Both the position numbers and the translations under genes were made by a program. The notes under the pieces are model-generated. The model saw only the letters and a program-made list of their open reading frames with translations. It did no database searches and was not told the DNA's origin. Below are positions 1 to 6,118 of a DNA stretch of 7,109 nucleotides, piece after piece; the first letter of the stretch is position 1; each line of letters opens with the position of its first letter. Origin of the DNA: Chloroflexota bacterium (GTDB taxonomy: Bacteria > Chloroflexota > Anaerolineae > Promineifilales > Promineifilaceae); NCBI GenBank assembly GCA_008501785.1, contig QQUD01000605.1, forward strand, positions 1 to 7,109, in the 5' to 3' direction.

Positions 1-1
1 T

Positions 2-1336
2 CGTCAAATTAGTTTTGCCATTGCACCCAAAGTGAGTGACCGATTTAGGGTGGCGCTGATGGCGACTTACGACGACCGCAATCAAAGCGATAAGCAGATC
101 GCATTTGGTGACATGGTGCATTTGCTATTGCCCGAACGAGACTTTACCCCCATTCAAAATCCTTATTTACCAGGAACCCCTCTGCGCCCCAATAGCCCTG
201 TTTTTTATGGACGTGAGCGGCTCTATAACTTCATCGCCGAAAATGCAGGGGGCATCTCGCAGCGAAACGTGCTTATTTTGATTGGCCATCGCAGAACAGG
301 CAAAACATCGGCACTACTGCGCCTAGAGGACCGTCTGCCATCGCATTTGCTTCCCGTTTATATTGATTGTCAATCTTTAGGGGTTTTGCCTGGTATGCCT
401 GCCCTTTTTAACGATATTTCCTGGTTAATTGCTGATGTTTTGGCTACCAAAAATATCGAAATCGAGGTGCCTGAACCTGAAGATTGGCTAGCAGACCCCA
501 CTGGGCTTTTCCAACGTAAGTTCTTGCCCTATGTGCGCTCATTTTTACCAAAAGATACCCGGCTGTTGCTGGTGTTTGATGAGTTTGAAGCGTTTGAGAG
601 TCTGGTTGATGATAAAATTTTGCCACCCACATTTTTCACATTCTTGCGACATATGATGCAACATATGGAGGGGCTGGGGTTTGTGTTTGTCGGGACACAT
701 CGATTGGAAGCTATGAGTGCCAATTACTGGTCGGTTCTTTTTAATATTGCACTGTATGACCGCATTCGTTATTTGAGTGAAGATGCGGCCATTCAGCTAA
801 TTACAGAACCGGTAGAACCTAACTTAATTTATGATGATCTGGCACTCGACAAGATTTTACGCGTCACGGCGGGACATCCTTACTTTTTGCAGCTTGTTTG
901 TTATACGGTGGTGAAGCGAGCCAATATGTTACGCTCTGGCTATATCACTATTTCTGATGTGAATGCCTGTTTGGATGAAATGTTGAGTTTGGGTGAGGTG
1001 CATTTTGCTTATTTGTGGCAGCGGTCTTCTTATACAGAACGGGCTATTTTAACGGCCGTGGCTCACATGATGGATCAAGATGTTACCTTCCACCCGGAAG
1101 ATTTTAGTGAATACTTGCAATCTTATGGCATCCATTTAAACCCAACAGAAGTAACGGCCGCTTTAAACAGCCTGGTTGAACGCGAAATTATGCGGGAAGA
1201 CGCCAGTGGCGCAACCGTGCAATATGAGCTGCACATTGGTTTGGTTGGATTGTGGGTCGCACAGCATAAAAGCCTGAGCAAGCTTCATGCAGATAACCCG
1301 CAGTTGGAAAAACGGCCGTTACCGCAACAATTTTAA
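2..1336 (+). CDS. AAA/STAND-like P-loop ATPase with C-terminal winged-helix-like region, 5' end cut by window
   Basis: The frame is open to the left edge. The GTG at 32 has no ribosome site before it and falls inside a beta-strand-rich stretch, so the true start lies upstream. Residues are counted from that GTG. Residues 1-40 look like the end of a beta-sandwich domain. A linker with NPYLPGTPL (43-51) and FYGRE (58-62) leads into the ATPase, a junction common in bacterial multidomain NTPases. Walker A is GHRRTGKT (85-92). Walker B is LLLVFDEFE (178-186), with D183 and E184. A sensor-1-like strand ends in GTHR (221-224), and GHPYFLQLV (281-289) resembles the segment after the lid in Orc1/Cdc6-like and MNS-type ATPases. 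Residues about 332-411 are helical and probably form a winged helix. No effector domain is visible, so the role is unknown; regulatory or signalling work is plausible. It converges on the SixA-like gene and is probably not part of the triad unit. Confidence 0.8.
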   Translation, partial: RQISFAIAPKVSDRFRVALMATYDDRNQSDKQIAFGDMVHLLLPERDFTPIQNPYLPGTPLRPNSPVFYGRERLYNFIAENAGGISQRNVLILIGHRRTGKTSALLRLEDRLPSHLLPVYIDCQSLGVLPGMPALFNDISWLIADVLATKNIEIEVPEPEDWLADPTGLFQRKFLPYVRSFLPKDTRLLLVFDEFEAFESLVDDKILPPTFFTFLRHMMQHMEGLGFVFVGTHRLEAMSANYWSVLFNIALYDRIRYLSEDAAIQLITEPVEPNLIYDDLALDKILRVTAGHPYFLQLVCYTVVKRANMLRSGYITISDVNACLDEMLSLGEVHFAYLWQRSSYTERAILTAVAHMMDQDVTFHPEDFSEYLQSYGIHLNPTEVTAALNSLVEREIMREDASGATVQYELHIGLVGLWVAQHKSLSKLHADNPQLEKRPLPQQF

Positions 1337-1340
1337 AGGG

Positions 1341-1397
1341 GCGACGCACTTATTAACCACATTGTTATCGTGCAACATTCTGTGAACAGTGCGTCGC
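1341..1397. repeat. Inverted repeat between convergent genes, possible bidirectional terminator
   Basis: GCGACGCACT (1341-1350) is the exact reverse complement of AGTGCGTCGC (1388-1397), with a 37-nt loop. Pairing extends outwards by two further G-C pairs after one mismatch. It lies just past the ATPase stop and just past the stop of the opposite-strand gene, where a shared terminator would be expected. There is no T-tract after either arm and the loop is long, so a classic intrinsic terminator is not well supported. A small dispersed repeat is the alternative. Confidence 0.4.
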
Positions 1398-1423
1398 ACC
1401 TGAATGCTTTCTGCAAGTCAATA

Positions 1424-1915
1424 CTAATCCAACTCTTTAGGCCGCCACAAATCAAGCAACTCCCCGACAACCGTCTCATTCAGCTCACGCCACTGTGCAA
1501 TCGGAAGCTGCACGTGCGCAATATTTGCAGTCGTAAAGCGTGTATCGACATCCGTCAGCAATGCGACCAATTCCTCCATCCCAGGATTGTGCCCCACAAC
1601 CATGACTCGTTCAATCGAATCGGGCAAACCATTTAATACCATCAGATAGGTCTCTGGGTCTGCATGGTAAAATTGGCGTGTGTACTTGATTTCTTCTTCA
1701 TAATCACAAGCAAGTGCTGCGGCCTCGGCCGTCGTCATGGCGCGGTTGGCAGTTGAACTGATAATCAAATCTGGCGTCAACTCCTCGTGCTTCAAAAGCT
1801 GCCCCATTCGTGGCGCATCCTTTTTACCGCGCTTGTTTAATGGACGATCATGATCCCCCATAAAACTATTACTCCAACTCGATTTTGCATGGCGCATAAT
1901 TAGCAAATATTTCAT
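1424..1915 (-). CDS. sixA: SixA-like phosphohistidine phosphatase (histidine phosphatase superfamily)
   Basis: This 163-residue protein is almost the same length as E. coli SixA (about 161 residues). It opens with the RHG-type motif LLIMRHAKSSW: R8 and H9, where H9 would be the phosphorylated nucleophile. DRPLNKRG (23-30), the arginine in SSTANRAMT (R58) and VVGHNPG with the second catalytic histidine (H109) complete the active site. Family members remove phosphate from phosphohistidine, for example on phosphotransfer domains or PTS proteins; the substrate here cannot be told. It is cytoplasmic, with no signal peptide or membrane segment. The ATG at 1913-1915 is preceded on the minus strand by AAAGGTGG at good spacing. 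The gene diverges from the PP2C-led unit and shares a 215-bp intergenic region with it. A weak promoter (TTGTGA, 17 bp, TATGAC on the minus strand) can be drawn there but is unconvincing. The symbol marks family membership, not proven orthology. Confidence 0.9.
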   Translation of the reverse strand: MKYLLIMRHAKSSWSNSFMGDHDRPLNKRGKKDAPRMGQLLKHEELTPDLIISSTANRAMTTAEAAALACDYEEEIKYTRQFYHADPETYLMVLNGLPDSIERVMVVGHNPGMEELVALLTDVDTRFTTANIAHVQLPIAQWRELNETVVGELLDLWRPKELD

Positions 1916-1982
1916 CTATCCCACCTTTATTTATGTCAATCCAAACGCTACTTTGTCATATCGTTTCTAAAGCGTATCACAA

Positions 1983-1997
1983 GATCAACATTTGATC
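1983..1997. promoter_or_regulatory. Short perfect palindrome GATCAA-cat-TTGATC
   Basis: A 15-bp dyad with 6-bp perfect arms and a 3-bp centre lies 68 bp upstream of the sixA-like start. On the minus strand it would sit at or just before a possible -35 region for that gene. It is compatible with a dimeric regulator site, but the arms are short and A+T-rich, so chance is possible. Confidence 0.25.
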
Positions 1998-2003
1998 ACC
2001 GCT

Positions 2004-2049
2004 GCCCTGAAAATCGTAGGTCAAGACGCTGTCTTGCCCTACGAAGGGC
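2004..2049. repeat. Strong intergenic stem-loop
   Basis: TCGTAGGTCAAGAC (2014-2027) pairs with GTCTTGCCCTACGA (2031-2044) at 13 of 14 positions around a 3-nt loop (GCT). After a 5-nt bulge on the left, GCCCT (2004-2008) pairs with AGGGC (2045-2049). No T-run follows on either strand. It sits 19 bp upstream of the -35 of the PP2C promoter. It could be a small dispersed palindromic element, a terminator for distant read-through, or part of an unrecognised RNA. Confidence 0.55.
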
Positions 2050-2067
2050 ATGGTTTTCAAATGCCTA

Positions 2068-2096
2068 TTGACTTTGTGTTGTTTTCACACTATTAT
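2068..2096 (+). promoter_or_regulatory. Sigma-70-type promoter of the PP2C gene
   Basis: The -35 is TTGACT (2068-2073) and the -10 is TATTAT (2091-2096), with a 17-bp spacer. Each hexamer matches five of six consensus bases. Transcription would begin near 2103, giving a leader of about 28 nt before the ATG at 2131. The promoter is overlaid by an operator-like array that starts directly after the -35. Confidence 0.8.
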
Positions 2097-2118
2097 ATTT
2101 AGTGTCAAATCAACACTA
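2074..2118. promoter_or_regulatory. Four-half-site operator over the PP2C promoter
   Basis: TTGTGT (2074-2079, one mismatch to TAGTGT), ACACTA (2087-2092), TAGTGT (2100-2105) and ACACTA (2113-2118) alternate in orientation with exactly 7 bp between them, so half-sites repeat every 13 bp. Neighbouring pairs form overlapping 19-bp palindromes. The array covers the spacer, the -10, the start site and the early leader, as expected for repression by steric block. The same array is found at 4968-5012. No further half-site follows the pattern on either side. The regulator is not identified. Confidence 0.75.
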
Positions 2119-2130
2119 TAAGAGGTTTTA

Positions 2131-2886
2131 ATGATTTTATCAGCAACAATTATCGGCCGCACGCACCGTATTATGCAACAAAATTGTCAGGATTTTGCAG
2201 TTGGAAATGTAATTGACTCCGATGCAGCTTTTGGCTTAGTATTGGATGGTTGTGGCAGCAAATATCGAGATGCCACTGGGACATATCCTGCAAATAATGA
2301 AGTTGGCGCGAATTTACTTGGGAGTTTTGCGGCGGCATTTTTAAGCAAACAAAAAACAAAAAACGGAAAACAAAAAACGGAAAACGAAGAGTTTGTATTG
2401 GATGATATTGTTGCGCGGTTATATCGAGCCTGTGTGACGTATTTGGATTGTTTGATCATGCTGCATCCGTTTCAAGATGATTTTGAGCGAAGGCGATTTG
2501 TGGCGACACGATTGCTATGTACGCTGGTGGGATTTGTGATGACAGAGGAAACGGCCGTTTGCTTCTGGTCTGGTGATGGTTATTTGGGCATTAACGACGA
2601 GATTATTTCACTGGATAGCAACAACCACCCAGATTACCTGGCCTATCAGGTGTTGGATGGGGGGAAATATGGGGAGTCAAACGGCCGTTTTAACACCCTC
2701 ACCATTCGTGATCGAAACAACCTAAACCGCCTCATCGTAGCCACCGACGGATGGCAAGCAACACAATTACAGCAACTCGTCCAACCACAGAACTCTTTAT
2801 CCTTGCAACGTTGGATGAATACCCAAGCACGTGAACGGGGTAATTTTGAAGATGATGGGGCAATTGCATTTTATTTTCACGAATGA
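2131..2886 (+). CDS. PP2C-type Ser/Thr protein phosphatase (TerY-P triad, YegK-like)
   Basis: A 251-residue protein with the ordered PP2C metal-site motifs: QNCQDF (17-22, D21), LVLDGCGSK (36-44, D39), SGDG (147-150, D149), ATDGW (204-208, D206) and FEDDGAIAF (239-247, D241/D242). PP2C enzymes remove phosphate from serine and threonine using two metal ions. The short catalytic domain with nothing attached fits the PP2C_2/YegK type. In TerY-P triads this enzyme is thought to oppose the partner kinase, which here is the next gene. No membrane segment is seen. An AGAGG ribosome site (2121-2125) lies 5 nt before the ATG. Residues about 73-87 (KQKTKNGKQKTEN and following) are encoded by a perfect 14-bp tandem repeat and look like an inserted hydrophilic surface loop. 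Two ACGGCCGT palindromes lie in the gene (2551, 2681). Confidence 0.88.
   Translation: MILSATIIGRTHRIMQQNCQDFAVGNVIDSDAAFGLVLDGCGSKYRDATGTYPANNEVGANLLGSFAAAFLSKQKTKNGKQKTENEEFVLDDIVARLYRACVTYLDCLIMLHPFQDDFERRRFVATRLLCTLVGFVMTEETAVCFWSGDGYLGINDEIISLDSNNHPDYLAYQVLDGGKYGESNGRFNTLTIRDRNNLNRLIVATDGWQATQLQQLVQPQNSLSLQRWMNTQARERGNFEDDGAIAFYFHE
2346..2386 (+). repeat. 14-bp tandem repeat inside the PP2C gene
   Basis: CAAAAAACGGAAAA occurs twice head to tail (2357-2370 and 2371-2384) with a partial copy before it. A 14-bp unit shifts the frame from copy to copy, yet the gene stays open and encodes a lysine/glutamine/asparagine-rich loop. It resembles the short tandemly repeated sequences of filamentous cyanobacteria and some Chloroflexota. 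Confidence 0.75.
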
Positions 2887-3155
2887 GTATCATGAATGGC
2901 ACGAATGGACGAGTAAGACGAATAGAAGATATATTTGAAGGCTTTCATCAATTTGTGTGCGGTTTAATGGTTAACCAGGATTGTTTTTTTCAGAAGGCAA
3001 CAACGGATTTCAGTAAGAAGCGGATAAAATTCCCACTCTTCATCCATTCCTTATTCATATCCGCTGTTGCCAACTTTGAATCAAAGAACAGACACGAATT
3101 GGTATCGAGTTAGCAAACACACTATTTCTTAAGACTCATAACAAATGGAATAAAA
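2887..3155 (+). other. 269-bp gap between the PP2C and kinase genes, no convincing gene
   Basis: The left part has degenerate ACGAATG-like repeats (2880-2930). A run of seven or more T's (2984-2990) precedes an inverted repeat at 2996-3071. A 76-codon frame from an ATG overlapping the PP2C stop by 4 bp (2883-3113) crosses these repeats, has no ribosome site of its own and resembles no family I know; I do not call it. A single ACACTA half-site (3119-3124) lacks a partner. I find no good promoter for the kinase, so it may be read through from the PP2C promoter. Confidence 0.5.
2996..3071. repeat. Imperfect 13-bp inverted repeat with 50-nt loop
   Basis: GGCAACAACGGAT (2996-3008) matches the reverse complement of ATCCGCTGTTGCC (3059-3071) at 12 of 13 positions. 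A second copy of AGCGGATA inside the loop (about 3018-3025) could pair with the right arm as an alternative. No T-tract follows the right arm, so it is not a standard terminator. Confidence 0.4.
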
Positions 3156-4958
3156 ATGAAACAAATAATAAATATTAACGGTAAACGTATAAAATTAGAT
3201 GCGTCGCAGTTGATTCAGGCGGGAGGCGAAGGGATGGTGTTTGATTTGGGAGATACGGCCGTTAAACTTTACCACCACACCACCGACCACCATCGCGCCA
3301 AACTCAACCACCTGTTTAATCAGCAGTGGCCGGATGGCGTATTGGGTCCGAAAACGGCCGTTACCAACACCCAAAACCAACTCATCGGCTTCCAGCTGTC
3401 CAAACTGCTTCCTGGCAGCCAGCCATCCAAGCGGCTTTCCAATCCCGTTTTTCGCAAAAAAAACAACATGCAAACACAAACTATTCTTGCCTTGTTAACC
3501 CAAATACACCAAACAGTGACCACCTTACATCACTCTCAAATCATCATCGGCGACCTCAACGACACCAATCTCTTCTTCACCCCAACAAACACAACCCCCA
3601 ATTACCCAATTACCCAATTACCCAATATACCAATTTCCCCCTCATTCCTCGACGTTGACAGCTATCAAATCGCACACTTCCCCTGCCCTGTCGCCATGCA
3701 ATCATTCCTTGATCCAGCGCTTTATGGCATAGCAGATTTTAGTCAAAAACCGGTTTTTTCAGAAGCGACGGATTGGTACGCCTTTGCGGTGCTGCTCACC
3801 AAATGTTTGCTGCAAGTGCATCCGTATGGTGGCACAAATCATCATTACAAATCGATGCGTTCTCGCGCCGAAGCAAAGATGAGTGTGTGGCACACGGCCG
3901 TTACCTACCCCCAACGCGCCCTCCCACCCGAAACATTAACCGACGACATGTTACACGAACTGCATTTGATATTCGCCAAGGGCCATAGACGGCCGTTTCC
4001 ACCCCGCCTCCTAACAGACTACACGAACAACCACATCACTTGCCCCCAATGCCAACTCGTTTATGCCCAACAAAGATCGACCTGCCCAGCCTGTTCCCAT
4101 CAAATCCCCGTGCAACACAAACCGGTTGCTGACACCCTTCGCACTTTGTTGCAAGTGGATGGGTTTATTGAACATGTGGCGCTGCGGCAAGACGGCCGTT
4201 TCTGGGTCATCATCCGCAACGGCAGTCAATACCAACTCATTTTGGCAGGTATCGGCGGAAAAGTGAGCGACATGCCACTATTTACCGGTACACCAGGCTA
4301 CCGGTTCGGACTGTTTGGCAATTACCTAGTTGTCAACCCACCACAGCGTCCTCAACTCCTCATTCTGGATGTAAGCGGCACACAGCCCAAACAGGTCACA
4401 ATGATTGAGACAGCGCTGTTTCGGGAAACGGCCGTTTTCGCCACCACACCTCAGCACCTCTATCGAATTGCAGGCACATGGATTATGCAAGGCAGCGTGC
4501 AGGATGGACATTTTGTGGAGGATGCCGTTGCCACAGCACATCGCAAGCAAACAAATTATTGGGCTTCACCTTACCACGACACCATCGCAGGCTATCATCG
4601 CATTTTTGCCGAAAATCGCTTCTTTTTGCACAACGAAATGGGGTATGAAATTGATTTAACAATGCCACCTTTAAAAACTGGAGAGTATATTGCGGAAACG
4701 GCCGTTTCGTTTTCTCCTGTTCACCTAGCGCTCATTCTCAAAATCGGGCAAAAGAAGCAGTTTCGAACAGAGATTCACACATTCGACTATCAAGGCAAAT
4801 GGGTTAAAAATGAGGTATTAGATGAGGATGCGTGGGAAACGGCCGTTATCACCTATCCCTACCACCACCAACCATTAGAAATTAGCAAACATTATCAAAC
4901 CCGTCAGGGGTTGCTAATGACATCTGCCCAAGCAATAAAATATTCAACTAGAAATTAG
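3156..4958 (+). CDS. Ser/Thr kinase-like protein with zinc ribbon and beta-rich C-terminus (TerY-P triad, YegI-like)
   Basis: A 600-residue protein. The kinase domain covers about residues 15-285: glycine loop AGGEGMVF (22-29), ATP-binding lysine in TAVKLY (K37), catalytic loop GDLNDTN (132-138, with D133 and N138), metal site LDVDSYQ (165-171) in place of DFG, and a helix with DWYAF (206-210). The GDL..N and DVDS variants are typical of YegI-like kinases, and all key residues are present, so activity is likely. C296, C299, C310 and C313, in two CPxC knuckles, form a zinc ribbon. Residues about 330-600 are rich in short beta-strands and may form a propeller-like sensor; that is inference. An insertion rich in N, P, T and I (about 142-163), encoded by an 8-bp repeat, separates the catalytic loop from DVDS. 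The ribosome site is weak (TGGAA, 3146-3150). Eight ACGGCCGT palindromes lie in this gene. Confidence 0.87.
   Translation: MKQIININGKRIKLDASQLIQAGGEGMVFDLGDTAVKLYHHTTDHHRAKLNHLFNQQWPDGVLGPKTAVTNTQNQLIGFQLSKLLPGSQPSKRLSNPVFRKKNNMQTQTILALLTQIHQTVTTLHHSQIIIGDLNDTNLFFTPTNTTPNYPITQLPNIPISPSFLDVDSYQIAHFPCPVAMQSFLDPALYGIADFSQKPVFSEATDWYAFAVLLTKCLLQVHPYGGTNHHYKSMRSRAEAKMSVWHTAVTYPQRALPPETLTDDMLHELHLIFAKGHRRPFPPRLLTDYTNNHITCPQCQLVYAQQRSTCPACSHQIPVQHKPVADTLRTLLQVDGFIEHVALRQDGRFWVIIRNGSQYQLILAGIGGKVSDMPLFTGTPGYRFGLFGNYLVVNPPQRPQLLILDVSGTQPKQVTMIETALFRETAVFATTPQHLYRIAGTWIMQGSVQDGHFVEDAVATAHRKQTNYWASPYHDTIAGYHRIFAENRFFLHNEMGYEIDLTMPPLKTGEYIAETAVSFSPVHLALILKIGQKKQFRTEIHTFDYQGKWVKNEVLDEDAWETAVITYPYHHQPLEISKHYQTRQGLLMTSAQAIKYSTRN
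3597..3640 (+). repeat. 8-bp tandem repeat inside the kinase domain
   Basis: CCCAATTA occurs three times exactly (3597-3620), followed by two degenerate copies to 3640. It encodes NYPITQLPNIPI-like residues between the catalytic loop and the DVDS metal site. Since 8 is not a multiple of 3, successive copies are read in different frames, yet the frame stays open. Confidence 0.8.
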
Positions 4959-4961
4959 CCC

Positions 4962-4990
4962 TTGACATAGTGTCATATATACACTATAAT
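4962..4990 (+). promoter_or_regulatory. Consensus sigma-70 promoter of the nicotinamidase-like gene
   Basis: TTGACA (4962-4967) and TATAAT (4985-4990) are both perfect consensus hexamers with the ideal 17-bp spacer. Transcription would start near 4997. The -35 begins only 3 bp after the kinase stop codon, so this is an independent promoter inside the cluster. So strong a promoter under a full operator suggests tight repression with high output once released. Confidence 0.9.
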
Positions 4991-5012
4991 AATTAGTGTA
5001 ATTCACACACTA
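4968..5012. promoter_or_regulatory. Four-half-site operator over the nicotinamidase-like gene promoter
   Basis: TAGTGT (4968-4973), ACACTA (4981-4986), TAGTGT (4994-4999) and ACACTA (5007-5012) are all perfect, alternate in orientation and are each separated by 7 bp. Spacing and register to the -35 and -10 are identical to the array at 2074-2118, although the spacer sequences differ. This points to selection on the half-sites and a shared regulator. Confidence 0.85.
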
Positions 5013-5052
5013 ATTGATTGTTGATTTTCACAAATTGAAAAATCAAAGTTTC

Positions 5053-5057
5053 AGGAG
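5053..5057 (+). promoter_or_regulatory. Ribosome binding site that fixes the start at 5065
   Basis: AGGAG lies 7 nt before the ATG at 5065. It rules out the upstream in-frame TTG at 5014, which has no ribosome site and abuts the operator array. Confidence 0.8.
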
Positions 5058-5064
5058 AACACTC

Positions 5065-5994
5065 ATGAGCAACTTTCCTAAATTCTATAATCCCAGCAGA
5101 ATTGGCACTTTGTTTTATCCAGATGTAGCCACCATTGCAGCCGAAGCAGGCAATACCAACCTATCACCTGCCGCCCAAGATAAGCAAAATGTTCACCTAG
5201 TCATCATCGACATGCAGGTAGACTTTTGCCACGAAGATGGAAGCCTGTATGTACCAGGTGCCATCGGTGATATTCAACGCACAATCGAATTCATTTACAA
5301 CAATGCTGAGCGCATCACCAACATAACATGCTCGCTCGATTCTCACCTGCCCCATCAAATCTTTCACCCAGCGTGGTGGGCAGATGCAAACGGCAATCAT
5401 CCTGCACCATTCACGCTGATCAGCTATGACGACATTAAAAATGGTAAATGGCGGCCACTGGTAGCACCGGTGCAATCAACCAACTACGTGAAAAAGCTGG
5501 AGCAAGATGCCAAAAAGACGCTGACCATTTGGCCCTATCACGTCATGATTGGCAGTATTGGCAATGCGCTGGACCCTGAGCTGTTTACGGCCGTTATGTG
5601 GCACAGCATCGCCCGTAAAACACAGCCCACCTGGCTCACCAAAGGCAGCATCCCCCTCACCGAGCACTATTCCATCATTCAGCCAGAAGTGCCCGTACCC
5701 AATCATCCTATGGGGGGCAAAAACAAAGTATTTCTGGACACACTTTCAGATGCCGACATTGTGGTTGTAGCAGGCGAAGCAGAAAGCCACTGCGTTTTAG
5801 AAACGGTTGAAGACCTTGTAGAGGATTTCAGCACCAAACCAGACGCACTGCAAAAAATCTTCTTCTTGCGCGACTGCACCTCACCCGTATTGCACCCAGA
5901 CGTCGATTTCCACGGCATCGCCATCAAACGATTCGCCGAATTTGAAAAACAAGGCGTGAATTTTATTGACAGTACGGATCAGTTACCAGTATAG
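5065..5994 (+). CDS. Nicotinamidase-like cysteine hydrolase (isochorismatase superfamily), long form
   Basis: A 309-residue protein, about 100 longer than classical PncA. Residues are counted from the ATG at 5065. The catalytic triad fits the family: D49 in VIIDMQVDF, K193 in LTKG and C243 in AEAESHCV. Likely metal ligands are D92 and H94 (SLDSH), H101 and H159 (WPYH, the counterpart of WPxH in nicotinamidases). WPYH followed by GSIGNALDPEL resembles nicotinamidase more than isochorismatase. The likely reaction is nicotinamide to nicotinate plus ammonia, in NAD salvage; another amide substrate is possible. The extra length comes from an N-terminal extension of about 40 residues and an insert around 105-150. 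It has its own operator-controlled promoter with a leader of about 68 nt, and lies between the kinase and vWA genes. It is cytoplasmic by appearance. One ACGGCCGT palindrome falls at 5587. Confidence 0.82.
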   Translation: MSNFPKFYNPSRIGTLFYPDVATIAAEAGNTNLSPAAQDKQNVHLVIIDMQVDFCHEDGSLYVPGAIGDIQRTIEFIYNNAERITNITCSLDSHLPHQIFHPAWWADANGNHPAPFTLISYDDIKNGKWRPLVAPVQSTNYVKKLEQDAKKTLTIWPYHVMIGSIGNALDPELFTAVMWHSIARKTQPTWLTKGSIPLTEHYSIIQPEVPVPNHPMGGKNKVFLDTLSDADIVVVAGEAESHCVLETVEDLVEDFSTKPDALQKIFFLRDCTSPVLHPDVDFHGIAIKRFAEFEKQGVNFIDSTDQLPV

Positions 5995-6100
5995 GAGTGA
6001 GGTGTGAATAGTGGGTAGTGAAAAGTGAATAGTGAAGAATGCATACTCTGGGCATAGTAAAACACTAACCACTCCCCACTAACCACTCGCCACTCATATT
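5995..6100 (+). repeat. AGTG-rich repeats facing a 14-bp tandem repeat; potential hairpin before the vWA gene
   Basis: The left half (5996-6034) has repeated AGTGA, TAGTG and GTGAATAGTG words. The right half has CACTAACCACTCCC (6063-6076) followed by CACTAACCACTCGC (6077-6090) and a partial third copy. AGTGGGTAGTG (6010-6020) pairs with CACTAACCACT (6063-6073 or 6077-6087) with one mismatch, so alternative hairpins are possible. The element could attenuate read-through into the vWA gene or protect an mRNA end. No separate promoter for the vWA gene is evident. Confidence 0.65.
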
Positions 6101-6118
6101 CCCAAAAGGAGCACAATC

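Noticed and set aside
1370..1636. 88-codon plus-strand frame over the SixA-like gene
   Set aside because: It is antisense to a clear histidine phosphatase with all catalytic motifs and shows no domain of its own.
2087..2105. Reading the operator palindrome as an NrdR box
   Set aside because: The sequence looks similar (ACAC...GTGT), but the palindrome here is 19 bp rather than 16 bp, and no ribonucleotide reductase gene is present.
2883..3113. 76-codon frame overlapping the PP2C stop by 4 bp
   Set aside because: The overlap suggests coupling, but the frame crosses degenerate repeats and an inverted repeat, has no ribosome site of its own and a composition unlike a known family.
3119..3124. 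ACACTA half-site before the kinase gene
   Set aside because: No partner at the 13-bp step on either side and no good promoter nearby; a lone hexamer is expected by chance.
3597..3640. CRISPR-like array
   Set aside because: The units are 8 bp and contiguous, without spacers, and lie inside a gene.
5014..5064. Upstream TTG start for the nicotinamidase-like gene
   Set aside because: It lies about 17 nt after the predicted transcription start, has no ribosome site and borders the operator; the ATG at 5065 has AGGAG at 7 nt.
6062..6067. ACACTA half-site before the vWA gene
   Set aside because: It is part of the CACTAACC tandem repeat and lacks TAGTGT partners at the required spacing.
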